Source: Benincasa hispida (lineage: Eukaryota; Streptophyta; Magnoliopsida; Cucurbitales; Cucurbitaceae). Taken from it: a stretch of DNA of 64,000 nucleotides. Position 1 is the stretch's first letter. Each line of letters begins with the position of its first letter. The position numbers and the translations under genes were made by a program. Below, piece after piece: positions 46,977-58,639 of the stretch. The stretch spans positions 19,532,167 to 19,596,166 of the forward strand of contig NC_052359.1 in NCBI RefSeq assembly GCF_009727055.1, given 5' to 3'. The notes under the pieces were generated by a model. The model was given only the letters and a program-made list of their open reading frames with translations, made no database searches and was not told the origin of the DNA.

Positions 46977-47310
46977 CGCTAAAATAAAAGAAATGAAATT
47001 TTTGTTTTCAAATATAGTAAAATGAGCTGAAATATTTATAAATATGACCAAATGTCACTGTCTATCGGTGATAGACATTGATGAATAGTGAATTTATGTC
47101 CGCTAAAATAAAATAAATGAAAATGTTGTTTTCAAATATAACAAAATGAGTTGAAATATTTACAAATATAACAAAATGTCATTGTCAATTGGTGATAGAC
47201 ATTGATCTATTACTGATGGGCATCTATCAGTGTCTATCAGTAATAGACAATAATAAATTATAGTAATCTATGTCTATCACTATCCATCATTGATAGATAT
47301 TGATATTTTG
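46977..47310. repeat. 124-bp duplication with GTCTATCAnTGATAGAC palindromes
   Basis: CGCTAAAATAAA...GATAGACATTGAT begins at 46977 and at 47101 (period 124 bp). From 47055 to 47310 about eight TCTATCA/TGATAGA words in alternating orientation follow. Non-coding, hairpin-rich. Confidence 0.75.
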
Positions 47311-48239
47311 TTATATTTATAAATATTTTTAACAGTTTTAACATTTGAAGCAATTACCTTAAATGAAATAGTGATTACGTAATAAAATAATATATTATCT
47401 TTAAGCTAAAAATTAAATTAGTCAAAATCGTGTCCAAATATATATATATATAGTGAACAATTTTCAAGAAATATTAAAGAGATAATTAAATGGTATATGA
47501 ACATTTTTTACATTAAAATTAACAACCTTAATTAAATCTGTAAGCTTCAGTTCATTGGCAAGTAAAATGGGAGAACACTTGTATGAAAAATTAGCCCCCA
47601 ATGAAAGCCAAGTATGTGGCCAAAAAGCTAATTTGGAAAATGTTGCTCTGTTTGGGAGTTTGCCACAAAGTGTTCATAATAAAATACTCTTTAATAAAAG
47701 TGTTTATTCACGAGATAAAATCAAGACCATAGTTCAACTGACATAATACTCGTATTATCAAATTCGAAGTCTGAGGTTTAAAATATTTGCAAAAATTTTA
47801 TTGGATTTTATTTAAAACATTTATGTTAAATATTTATACCTTATGTGATATTTTTTTTTAAAATTTAAATTTAGATTTTAAAATTGATTAAATTACTATA
47901 AAGTATATTTTTAATCCTTCAAAACTGATTTTGATGATATGAAAATTGCATTTAAAAGTGTAAGATTTAATATTTAATTAATTTTGAGTAATTAAAACGT
48001 GTTTTAAATTACTTTTAAAAATACAAAAGTGATTTTTTTATCATTGTAATATCACTCCCAAATATATAGTGATTCGATTCATTGCATATTGTTAAATTGA
48101 AATTAGAAAGAGATTGAACGAGACTAAAAAGATAGTTTTTTTTATTTTTTTTATTTTTATTTTTTTTACAAAGTCAAATTAGGGGTTTCTAAAATTTTTT
48201 TTTGAAGACTTTATTTATTTATTTATTTTTTGGAGAATA
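47311..48239. other. Intergenic; SINE head at 47730
   Basis: AT-rich. TAGTTCAACTGAC (47730-47742) followed by AAATTCGAAGTCTGAGG (47760-47776) looks like a + strand SINE box A/box B pair. No gene. Confidence 0.5.
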
Positions 48240-48590
48240 TGTTTGTTTGGTTTCCAAATTTTTAAAATGTAACTTTTTAGTTTTAGGTTTTTAAAAATAG
48301 ATGCAATTAGTTCTTGAGTTTTTAAAACTTACATTTTTAGTCTTTGGGTTTTTTAAAAATAGGTTTAAAAGGTCTCTAAAGTAATTATGACATCTTAAAT
48401 TAGAACATTAATTTAAATAAATTATCTCTCTCTATAGTTTTTTTTTAATGATTTTTCTAATCTAACGTTTCATAATATTTCTACAAAAATTATTTAAATA
48501 TCTATTTTTAAAGACTCGGGGACTAAAATGTTCATTTTGAGAACTTAAGGACCAAACATATCTATTCTTAAAACTTTTTGATTGGACCCC
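48240..48590. repeat. Foldback repeat
   Basis: GTTTGGTTTCCAAATTTTTA at the left is inverted on the right (TTTTTGATTGGACCCCCAAA, ACCAAACATATCT). The arms contain repeated TTTTTAAAAATAGATGCAA-type units. Confidence 0.55.
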
Positions 48591-48808
48591 CAAATGATAA
48601 AAATTAAACTCTCAAAATTATGTTACAATTTATACAATTATGTAAGTTTGATAGTCCTTTTAACACTTATATAAATTTGAGGCCTCAATTTTTACAATTG
48701 AAAGTTTAAGGATATAAATGTAACTATTCATTCGATCCTTTTAGGGGTGGTTTTTCAATTTTCATTTTTTTTTAGAGTTTGTGTTTTAATATCTCAACTT
48801 TTGATTAA
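48591..48808. other. Spacer between two foldback repeats
   Basis: AT-rich DNA with more diverged units of the same type. No gene. Confidence 0.4.
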
Positions 48809-49248
48809 AGGTTAAAAAACATTTTTGGTTCTTAAACTTTCACGAAAATAACAATTTAGTCCCTGAACTTTAATTTGTAACGATGTAGTCCCCATACTTT
48901 CGATTTTTTAACAATTTAATCCTTAAACTTTAGTATGTAACAAACTAGTCCTTGTACTTTTAAATTCATAACAATTTGGTCCCTAACATAAAAAAATTTA
49001 TCAAAATTAGATGTCAATTTTTATTACTTTATGATGTAGACTTTGTATTTTATTAAAATATTGAGTCTCTAAAATAGTTTATTGGTTTATTTATGCAAGA
49101 AATTTTATTAAATTTTAACTCTTTTTTTAATAAGAGGGACTAAATTGCAATAAAATTGAAAGTTTAAGGGCTAAATTTTTACAAATCAGAGTTTATTGAC
49201 TAAATTGTTGCTTTTATGGAAATTGAGGGACTCAGTAATTTTTAACCT
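48809..49248. repeat. Foldback repeat with AGGTTAAAAA ends
   Basis: Left end AGGTTAAAAAACATT and right end, inverted, AGGTTAAAAATTACTG. The arms contain ACAATTTAGTCCCTGAAC and the inverted GGGACTAAATTGCAAT repeated several times. Confidence 0.65.
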
Positions 49249-49694
49249 CAATTTTTTAAATAAACTATTTACTTCTGTTTGACATTTAAAGTTGCTTAAT
49301 TACATTTTCACCTGGTAATTGAAAGGTAAATACTTTTTTAAAAGATATATATATATATATATTTACTTTAGTTTTTAGTTGAAATTGGCTATTCTAATAG
49401 GATCATGGTTTCTCAAAATAATAATAAGATCATGACAATAACTATATAATAATGTCAATAAGCTAAGAAAAATTGATGCAACCAACTAGACTATGATTAT
49501 TACCACACTCCTATATAAACCTATATTATTAATCTTTCTATAATGATTTTACTATGTTTTTAATCTTTATTTCAATTGTGTATAAGATTAAAGAATTAGA
49601 GGAGTGAGGAAAAAAGATGATAAATATTTCAAGTCCCATCTAAATTTAAAATTTTTAAATAAATCTAGAGTCATAATTAAATTATTTATGAGAC
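49249..49694. other. Intergenic; nothing recognised
   Basis: AT-rich DNA with an (AT)n run at about 49346-49361. Confidence 0.5.
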
Positions 49695-50100
49695 TCCTGT
49701 AGGGATCAATGTCCTAACACAGCGAAAGAAAACACGATCATGAAACACGATCATGAAATTAATTTAGGAATTATGAAATATCAGTACATTGAAAAAATCA
49801 GAATATTCCATAGAGATTTAACATAAATTAAACCTACTGTAAAACTAATCTAGGTTAAGCATGCATAACAAATTCTGCAGAGAAAAGGGAAAGATATTCT
49901 TACTCTCGTTTAAAGACTCGAATGTAAAACCTCCTTGGGATTTCTTGAACACCACCAAAAGGACTTTCGTCCTATCTCTGAGAATCCTTGAGGATTGGTT
50001 TGTGGGAACCAAGATTATGGGAAGAGAAGGAGAATTTTTTAAGAGAAAAATATTTCTACAGTACCCTTCTGTAAAAGAATCACCAAATCGTTAACACCTC
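49695..50100 (-). repeat. Probable copia LTR fragment
   Basis: On - the segment ends in GCTGTGTTAGGACATTGATCC and upstream has AACCTAGATTAG and TTAAGCATG-like blocks, comparable in position with the U5 part of solo LTR A (35890-36000). The 5' start is not identifiable. Confidence 0.4.
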
Positions 50101-50199
50101 TATGTTCATCAATTATCTTGCAGGTGTTTAATCAAAGAAGAGAGAGAGTGAAACGTGAGAGTTATCCAACCTTAACCAAACGAGAAAAAGGAGTCACTT

Positions 50200-50640
50200 C
50201 GTGTCACGGCCCAAATCAACATGCTCAACATCTACCAAGTCCAAGGCCGAGCCTAGTAAAATAGCTAAAGGGACATATCCCGCACATGTTTCAGTCCAAA
50301 GCATCACCCTAGAACCAAAATATGGGCCTAGGAGAAGATGCTTGGCCAAGGCCGACCCTAACCAAACTTCAAAGAAGGCACACTCCTCGGTCTGGTAAGT
50401 TGAAGGATCATCGTAAAACGACTCTAACCCTTATCGGGACAACTTAGGTCAACAACTTCTATAAATATATCATTATAACTCAAAAAAAAGTGACTTGAAT
50501 CATACTCTCAAACTCCAGAGTTTTCGTTCTCTCACTCGTTGACTTAAGCATCAAAATGGTGTGGCAACTTAGCAAGCACCCCACCAGACCAATATAAAAT
50601 TTGATGTTGTTATCACGTGAAGGTTAGACTATTTTTCCTA
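50200..50640 (+). repeat. Ty3/gypsy-type LTR fragment
   Basis: Contains TTCTATAAATATATC (about 50456-50470), then TTGACTTAAGCATCAAAATGG (about 50539-50559), the same succession as in the fragment at 13380-14043. The ORF at 50201 is within it and not a gene. Confidence 0.55.
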
Positions 50641-51363
50641 TTCGAATTTTGACATCAACAAAGTATATTAGTATGCCAATGTAAAGTGTATAATAGATAT
50701 ATCATTATACAAATATAACTATATTCTACCTACTGAAAAAATAAAATTACATGTCATTTACGTATACTGATAAAGTATAGCAATTAGCTTGTATCCGTAA
50801 TTTAAATTATATCATTTTTTACGAAGAAATTTAAATTATATCATTAATATATAATTTTAATATTATTTATATATATATCTAATATAAAGTATATCTTTGA
50901 TTTACGCGTTGTTAGATTTATACCATTTCTACAAAAATATATTTTCATGTGGGAAAGGAAAGGTACAATTATTTAGGCATATAAAAGATATGATATTACA
51001 TAACAGAAGCTCCTTTTTCTTTTTAATTATAAGTTGCACATGGATAAGTAGATCAAAATTTATTGCTTGGTTTATCAAAAATATAAGTCAATAGATCCGC
51101 TCTAGGGCGATTTAAATCATGAATCTCTTAGTACTCTTTTGTGAAACATTAAAAGATATCATCTATTTTTTCTTTTCAAATACAATTGGAAGTAGTGAAA
51201 TTCAAATCATACGCCTTATGGTTACTAACAAATTTGTATGCCAACTGAACTATACTCAGTTTTGAAAAAGCATGATGTATTTAGTCCAATATAAATAAAA
51301 ATACTAATAACAATATCGATAACTTAGTGTGCGAGTAAAAAACCAGCTCAACTATTAATCTAA
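50641..51363. other. Intergenic; SINE head at 51195-51252
   Basis: On -, TAGTTCAGTTGGC (51252-51240) is a good box A and GATTTGAATTTC (51208-51197) a degenerate box B. The rest is AT-rich without genes. Confidence 0.55.
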
Positions 51364-51561
51364 GGCCCCTTTTGATAATATTTGGTTTTTTGTTTTTGTT
51401 TTTGAGAATTAAGCTTATAGACACTATTTTTCTACCTTTAAATTTCTTCATTTGTTATCTACTACTTAATAAAGATACAAATCATTATAAAAAATAAGAA
51501 GACAATAGACTTAGTTTTTAAGAACCAAAAACTAAAAATGAAATGGTTATCAAACGGAGCC
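51364..51561. repeat. Tourist-like MITE, TAA TSD, 198 bp
   Basis: Left end GGCCCCTTTTGATAA, right end inverted GGCTCCGTTTGATAA, with TAA at 51361-51363 and 51562-51564. Best preserved of the family; about 550 bp upstream of the expansin start. Confidence 0.85.
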
Positions 51562-52000
51562 TAAATAATTTCTATAACCTTTTTACTTATGGAAAAATTC
51601 ATCAATACCGATATTTTTATTAATATATCTGTAAAATTAAAATCTAAAAAACAATATTACTATACTATATATAATTAAGCCTAAAATTATTATGAAAAAG
51701 GAAAAGAAGGAGTTTGATTAAGTAAGGTAGGCAACTGAAGGTGCATGGATTTGATTAGAAGGTTAAGATAATAAATCACCGACAAAAAAATTATTAAAAG
51801 AAAGAAAGAAATAAGAAAAAGAATGAGAAGGTCACATGGTTGTGTTGTTTGAGTGTCGTCTGATGTTTTTTAGAAGTACCCGTACACACCTCTCTGTACT
51901 TTGGTCTTGTTCTTCATAAAACCGCGTTATTCTTAAATTTATATAATTTATATATTTCTACATATTCACCGACAAATTAAAACTTCCCTTTTTTGGGCTC

Positions 52001-52008
52001 TATAAATG
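52001..52008 (+). promoter_or_regulatory. TATA box of the expansin gene
   Basis: GGCTCTATAAATGC lies 113 bp upstream of the start codon, placing transcription start about 30 bp further on and leaving a leader of about 80 bases. Confidence 0.6.
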
Positions 52009-52113
52009 CAATGCCTTTCGTTAATTTTCTAAGTACATTACATTACAAACACTTTGTCGTTTGATATACACGTTATTCTTATTTTCTGTTTGTTTCTCGG
52101 GAAAATATATATT

Positions 52114-54935
52114 ATGGTTGCTATGGTTTATTATGGGAATAATAATAATGGGTTTGTTTGTTGGGTTTTGTTTTGGTTCATTTTCATGGCAGTTGGTCTT
52201 GGTGAGTTCTTCGTCTATGGGGATAATAATGCTTGGTTTAATGCTCATGCAACTTTCTATGGAGTTGATCAAAACCCTACTAGTCTTGGTGAGTTTCTTC
52301 CCTTTTTTCCCTTTTCTTTTTATATATACTTTGTATTTTCTCAATAGAAAATTAGGGTTTAAATATTATACTTTCGTTCGTACACTTCTCGTTTTAGTTC
52401 ATTTTAGCCCATATATACACATTAGAATATTTATTTTGGTCTATATATTTTGAAAATATTCATTTCGGTCTTTGAATTCTTAATAAGGGATTATTTTGGT
52501 CCTTTCATTTTCATATTTATTTCATACTTCGAGACTAGAATGGTGTTTTAATTAAAAGTTTAATGATCAAAATGAAACAAACTTAAAAGTACAAGAACCA
52601 AAACGAATATTTTGAAACTATGGAGATCAAAATAAACCTTTTGAAATTAAAAAACAAAATGAACTAAAGCCAAAAATATACGACGGACTAAAGTAGTATT
52701 CAAACAAAATTTCTTCAATGAAAATGTCACAGTCGAGACACAGATTCGAACATTTCTTCTTTCATAAACAACGTAACCAAAAGATACAATCAATTTTTTT
52801 AATAGTATCTATCTGAATTTATATTCAGAAAAATACTTAGGTGTATGAGACCTATCGTTGTACATTCTACCAAATTGTTCAATCATAATTTGTTACATGA
52901 AAATTTTCTTCCTACTTCTTTTTTAAATATTTTAATTTATTTTTTATGTATGTGATGATAGTAGGATGCATAGAGATATATGGTCTATTTTAGTTGATAA
53001 CTACTCTTGTTTAAAGTAATTTCTATTTTTTTTTTTTTTTTTTTGAAAATGGTAAGAACAATCTAAATTAAACTAGCTACTAAGTACTAACAATTGAAGT
53101 TTTGAAAAAGCAGTACAGTTTTTTATTTTAAAATTTTGGGTAAATATTTAGAAAATTAGAAAGTTGTTGCTACATTTTTTTCATAGCTTTTAAATTAATT
53201 TTCTTTTTGAAAAGAAAGTATCATGCCATTATTTATGATTCTAAACTTTAAATAATAATGTTCAACTTTATAATAAGTATTTTATTAGAAGTAAATTAAA
53301 TAAAAAAAATTAGCTAAACATGGTTTAAAAATAATTGAATATTGAATGAAATACAAATAATTATAAAAATACAATTTATCGATCTTGCATATCTGGCAAT
53401 CAACTTAACATTCAAACACTATTGATTTGATCCTTTTCGTGATCTATTAATATAAAACAATATATATTCGACAAAAAATAATAAACGCTGTATCATATCT
53501 TATTTAACATAATTCAGGATTTTAAAAAATAAAATTTATATTCATTTGTTAAAAAAAAAAAAAAAAAAAAAATCTTTTGTTAGTAGAATAAAAGTGGGAT
53601 TCAAATCACAAACCTGAAAAAAAAAAATCTTTCTTATCATGTTAATTTATTTGTAATGATAATGTATTATTCCACCCTTCATGTGGTTTTAGTCCTAGGA
53701 ACTTCCCTTCATTATTAAACTTTTCTCACCAAATTTTAACACAATAACCGTCAAAATAAATTTAGGCTACATTTAACAAACGGTAATAAAAATCGATATA
53801 ATTGGATTGAAATTTTTTTTATAGGCTACAATAACCGTCAACATAAATTTAAGCTACATTTTATACTATTATCGTTATTATTATCATTATTGTTTGAGTC
53901 TAACGATAACGATAAATGTAATAAAAAATATGATATATTCATAATTTTTGTATTGTTACAGTAAAAAGTCTCATGTAATTTTCATTTACAATGTGAACAT
54001 CTCCCATTCCTCAATTAGATTACATGGTTTGATTACAAATTTCAAGGTAGATCCTACATTTCATTACCATTATAGAAAGCAAGTAAACAACAACAAAAAT
54101 AATCAATTGAGATCCATTTTTTACATTTTCATGGATGGATTACCTTTTTATTAGTGTAAACGTGACCTTAGTTCAATTATATATATATATACTAGTAATA
54201 ACTATCCACCGTGAGATATCTCACCTCAAATTGTATATATATTAGTAATGTAATAAAGTTGTGTACTTGATTATCTATTAATCAGGAGGAGCATGTGGTT
54301 ACGACAATACATTCCATGCGGGATTTGGAGTAAACACAGCGGCGGTGAGCGGCGTACTTTTCAGAGGTGGAGAGGCCTGCGGCGCTTGCTTTCTAGTAAT
54401 TTGCGACTACAACGTCGACCCCAAGTGGTGTCTCCGCCGCCGTGCCGTCACTGTCACCGCCACAAACTTCTGCCCGTCCAATAACAACGGCGGCTGGTGC
54501 GACCCCCCTCGGTCCCATTTCGACATGTCGTCACCTGCTTTTCTTACCATTGCTCGTCAAGGCAACGAAGGCATTGTCCCTGTCCTTTACAAGAGGTACA
54601 ACACAATCATACAATCTTGTATATTCTCATTTAATTAACCTAAGTGTTACTTGTAGTCATATGGATTCACTATTTTTTCAATCCAATAATTTCAATATAT
54701 TAAATTTTTAATGAGTGGATGTTAAATTTAGTCGGTAATAAATTTACATGCCATTTAGTATATTAGCAGAAATTTAGAGAGAGAGAGAATATAAAAAGAC
54801 TTAAACCATGGATTTCAACTTGTCAATGCATTGTCTCACGTTTATTTATATTTATATTTTCAACTGTTTTTATTTTAAGAATGTTTTTAACAATTAATTC
54901 TACTTTAATGGTTGAACTTAACTTAATATAAATGA

Positions 54936-55006
<71 letters not shown>

Positions 55007-55612
55007 GGAAGTTCGATACTATACATGAATGATTAAAAATTACTTTTGAAGTAGAAATCTTTAAGACTTTTAGAAAGAAATTAAGACCTAAAATGATATA
55101 ATGATGATTTAAAATAATGTTGTGTATCAATATTTTGTTTTAGCTCACAGCCACACCACTTATGAATAAAATTGTTAAAAGTATATGAATATTTGTTTAA
55201 GCAAATGACAAATTTTAGGGATGTTTTCTATAATATAAACAAATTTTTATGTAACCTCCTTGATGTCTTGTATTACTTTCAAATGTTCTATTCTTAAAGG
55301 GTGAGTTGTAAAAGAAGAGGAGGGGTTCGATTCACGTTGAGAGGACAATCAAACTTCAACATGGTGATGATATCAAATGTTGGGGGTAGTGGCGATGTGA
55401 AAGTTGCATGGGTAAAAGGGTCGAGGACGAGGACGTGGATGCCCATGCATCGAAATTGGGGGGCGAATTGGCAAGCCAATGTCGACCTCCGAAATCAAAG
55501 AATGTCGTTTAAGCTCACTCTAGTTGATGGAACAACATTGGAGTTTGTCAATGTTGTTCCTTCCTCTTGGAGGTTCGGGCAAACATTTTCATCCATGATT
55601 CAATTCTCCTAA
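52114..55612 (+). CDS. Alpha-expansin, divergent type, 3 exons
   Basis: Exons 52114-52288, 54286-54595 and 55300-55612; 798 nt, 265 aa, GT-AG junctions in phase (exon 3 begins with the G completing an AG/G Arg codon). Expansins loosen plant cell walls non-enzymatically at acid pH. N-terminal hydrophobic stretch [20 protein letters not shown] (13-32) is a signal peptide. Domain 1 has [25 protein letters not shown] (59-78), paired cysteines (CGAC 90-93), WC, TATNFCP (116-122) and HFD (136-138). Domain 2 has [31 protein letters not shown] and WRFGQTF, the end motif of alpha-expansins. The start is the first ATG giving a signal peptide; 52123 is an alternative. Introns of 1,997 and 704 bp contain a foldback repeat and a 65-T run. 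Unusual for the family are the basic WCLRRRA and the PVLYKRVSC segment; I am unsure of its exact subgroup. Confidence 0.93.
52358..52704. repeat. Foldback repeat in expansin intron 1
   Basis: Left GTTTAAATATTATACTTTCG and right, inverted, TTTGAATACTACTTTAGTCC; arms rich in ATTTTGGTC / GACCAAAAT-type units. About 347 bp. Confidence 0.65.
54939..55003. repeat. 65-base T run in expansin intron 2
   Basis: Uninterrupted T tract. True length is uncertain in any assembly. It may be the A tail of a - strand retroposon. Confidence 0.85.
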
Positions 55613-55763
55613 AGTGCTTTGTAACTTGTTGTGTTGGATCATTCTTTCTTACATCTCTTGTTGAACAAACTTCTATGATAAGTTTATAAAATTAATTTAA
55701 ACTTTTTATTGAAAAGAAGAATTGTAGAATTTTTTTATCGATCATTTTTACTCAATGACATGT

Positions 55764-55769
55764 AATAAA
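55764..55769 (+). terminator. Likely poly(A) signal of the expansin gene
   Basis: AATAAA stands 152 bases after the stop codon in AT-rich 3' DNA. Confidence 0.4.
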
Positions 55770-56635
55770 GAAATATATTAATTATATTTTCAATTCATCT
55801 TCTTAATTTTTCTTTATCAATTTTAAGTCTATGCGTACCCTAGAAAACTTCATTTATAATGTGTAATAGCGTTCTTTTCTTTGTACCATCAATCTTGATG
55901 TGTATTAGCTCTTTTTTAAGTACCAAAATGAGCCATAGTTTATTTGGCATATTTAATTTACGAAAATTGCATTATATGACAAATACATTTTAAGAAATTA
56001 AAGTCATGGCTTCAACTTTTTTGTAATTGCAGGTGTGACAATCACATAGCAATCACATAGAAATTAGATAATAATCACATAATAATCACATAGAAATTAG
56101 ATAACAATCAAATTTTCAGGTGGAAGTTTTTTTGATATGTTTGCAAAAAAAACAAAAACCTAAAGATACGCGTCCAATTTTTAAATTTTTTTAAAAAAAT
56201 TAAAGTTGCAATGACCTCTTTAATTTAACTATAAGAAAGGAAGGAAAATAAGGAAACGGTAAAGAAGATATAATACATTATTTACATAAAAATAAGAATG
56301 AATAAAATGTCCATGTGGATCCTAACATTTAAATAATAGAACATCAATTATAGGGGACATTATTGATTTGTCTATCTATTCAAACAAATGTTGATTATAT
56401 TAAATTAGAAATTTCTTTTATTTCTAATTATTTCAAAACTTGCTACTCAAACCAAATATTAAAAAAATAAATAAATAAACATCCCAATGCATTGAAATTA
56501 TCCAAATACTAGGAAATGTAAAAGTGGATCTTACAATAAATAATTTCTATTGCATTAGTATTTTTTTTCCATTTATGTTTTGATAACAACATATTTTCTT
56601 ATTGGATCTTATCTAAAAGAGGATTTCAGAGTACA
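55770..56635. other. Intergenic; 33-bp tandem repeat
   Basis: ATCACATA...CACATAGAAATTAGATAA units start at 56041 and 56074 (period 33 bp). Otherwise AT-rich without genes. Confidence 0.6.
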
Positions 56636-58010
56636 TGTGTTGTTACAACTCATGGATAAATGGTTTGAAGAAAAATATTTTCCTTGATTCAAAACATGAA
56701 ACTAAAAATTTAAAGGTAAAAGGGCTCAGTCACAACATAATGATCTTAAGCTGTGGATATTTTTAACATTTGGTAGTTAATCCACAATCTTTGACAAAAA
56801 TGGAAAAAAAAAAGATAAAAGGAAAAAGAAAAAACCCATCTTCACATAAGAAGAGGTTCTTTCTTTAATTATAAAAAGAAAAAAAAATGCATTTGAAGGT
56901 ATCATAACAGAGGTGTTCAAGCATTGTTGATGTAATAACAGAAGCTACTTGGGTGAAATCAAACATTTTATCTTGAAATATACCCTCAAATTTAACTTGT
57001 AGAAACCCTATAAAAGGGGAATCTAAGCTAGAAACAAAAGAAGAGAAAAAGGATCTTATCTTCTCCGTAGTTTTGTTGTAAAATCTCCAAGAATCTAAAT
57101 AGAGTTCCTATTATGGATGTAGACCCTTTTATTGTCGAACCACGTTAAAATTCTTGTGTCTTTCTTCTTCCTTCCATCTCTGCATGTTGTGATCTACCAT
57201 TAAGAAATACCATTTTCTTCTCACCTTCATTTGATCTGGTTTCATTTTTTCTTCTTCTCTTCACAATTGTAAACATAGAGAACGAGAGAGAGAACAATGA
57301 GAGATAAATTTTTTGTGAATAATGAAATATGAAAATAGGTGAGTAATCGATGAAGAAAAACTATCCTTCAACGTGCGAAGGAAAAGCATCAGCAATGTGG
57401 CCACTCTATCAACCATTTGTTTTTGTCTTAGTCCTCAAACTTGGGTCATCTTTTCTTGTATTCTTTCAACTTGGGCGTTAGTGGAAATATACCAAGCCCA
57501 ATAAAGTGGTATTAGAGCGTATAAAAACAAGAGAGATTCTTCAAGAGTTTAAAGAAAGATAATCTTGGAGTGTTGTAAAGTAAGAAAAAAGGCACGAAAA
57601 TGGCTGTTGCAAGGTATGACATAGAGTGTGGTAGAGATTCAGTGACCACAAACATCATCATTTCAACTTAAAAATCAAAGAGATGGAACTGATTTCTAAC
57701 AAAGAAGAGAAATCTAGCGCAGAGGGATTATTTGTGAAAGGCAAGACCAAACATCACAATGAAGATTAGGGTAAACAAGTTTCCACAGAAGAAAACAAGG
57801 AGAAGTTTAAGATTAAATGCAAATATTGCAAGAAGATTGGACATCTAAAGGACTGCAGAACTTTGAAATGGAAAAATAAGCAGAAGAATTCAGAATCAAA
57901 AGAATCAATCAACATAGTCAAGAGAAGCCTTAGTAGGGGAAGACTCATTCTTCTACTCAGATGCCTTATCCACCTCAAATCAAAAGGCAGAAAGCTAGCA
58001 GACCTCTAAC
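56636..58010 (+). mobile_element. Copia remnant: LTR, primer-binding site, gag end
   Basis: A TATA box (CCCTATAAAAGGGG, about 57007) lies in a probable LTR starting near 56636 (TGTGTTGTTACAAC; start uncertain). TGGTATTAGAGC at 57507-57518 matches, with one change, the TGGTATCAGAGC primer-binding site complementary to initiator Met-tRNA. A broken gag follows directly, then the element ends before the gypsy DNA. Confidence 0.75.
57640..58000 (+). pseudogene. Copia gag C-terminal fragment with zinc knuckle
   Basis: The reading ELISNKEEKSSAEGLFVKGK is followed by a stop, then FKIKCKYCKKIGHLKDC (about 57800-57850). The zinc knuckle has one residue too few before the last Cys (C-x2-C-x4-H-x3-C). 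The capsid part and all of pol are missing. Confidence 0.75.
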
Positions 58011-58639
58011 TTCTAGAAATATTTCATGAAGTGACTTTTCTAAGATTAGGTTGATTCTAGTATATATGAGAAAAATAGAAGCATGTGTTTCATCATTGAA
58101 ATCATAATTGGCAAAGAGAAATCATGCGGTGACTTACTAAATTTATTGATGTTAAATGATTGTGGTAATCAAAGAGGATGCGATGATAAAACATTCAAAA
58201 TCAAAATACGATGCAATAGTGCAAAATTTGAAATAAAATTAAGGAAGAATACAACCCCCAAATTTGCGTTGTTGCCCACATTATTTGTTGACGCATCCTG
58301 CTTTGCGGCGATCTTCTATCTTTTGGATTGTGGTGACGACGTGAAATTTCGTCTTCGTATAGTGCCTCCGCAATCGTGTACCTTGATCGTTTGCAAAGAA
58401 ACATCGAGAGGGTTAAATGATAAAAAAGTTAACAAAATTTTTCGACCATTTTTTTTTTTTTTAGAGAAGTAGTAATAAGTGAAATGCAGATAGATAAATG
58501 ATGATTAAAGTATCGAAGAAATGAGAGTTCAAGAACCAAACAAAGGATACTCCAGAAGGCTTGCACCCAAGATGATGTTGTTTGCCAGTGTAGGGGCCAC
58601 TCCATTTTTCTCTATTCCGGGTTTTTTAGGTCCACAGAG

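Noticed and set aside
54823..55026. Open frame coding for a lysine run on the - strand
   Set aside because: It is the complement of the 65-T tract; no real protein.
58083..58472. 129-residue + strand ORF
   Set aside because: Antisense to the 3' non-coding part of the Athila-like element; no recognisable content.
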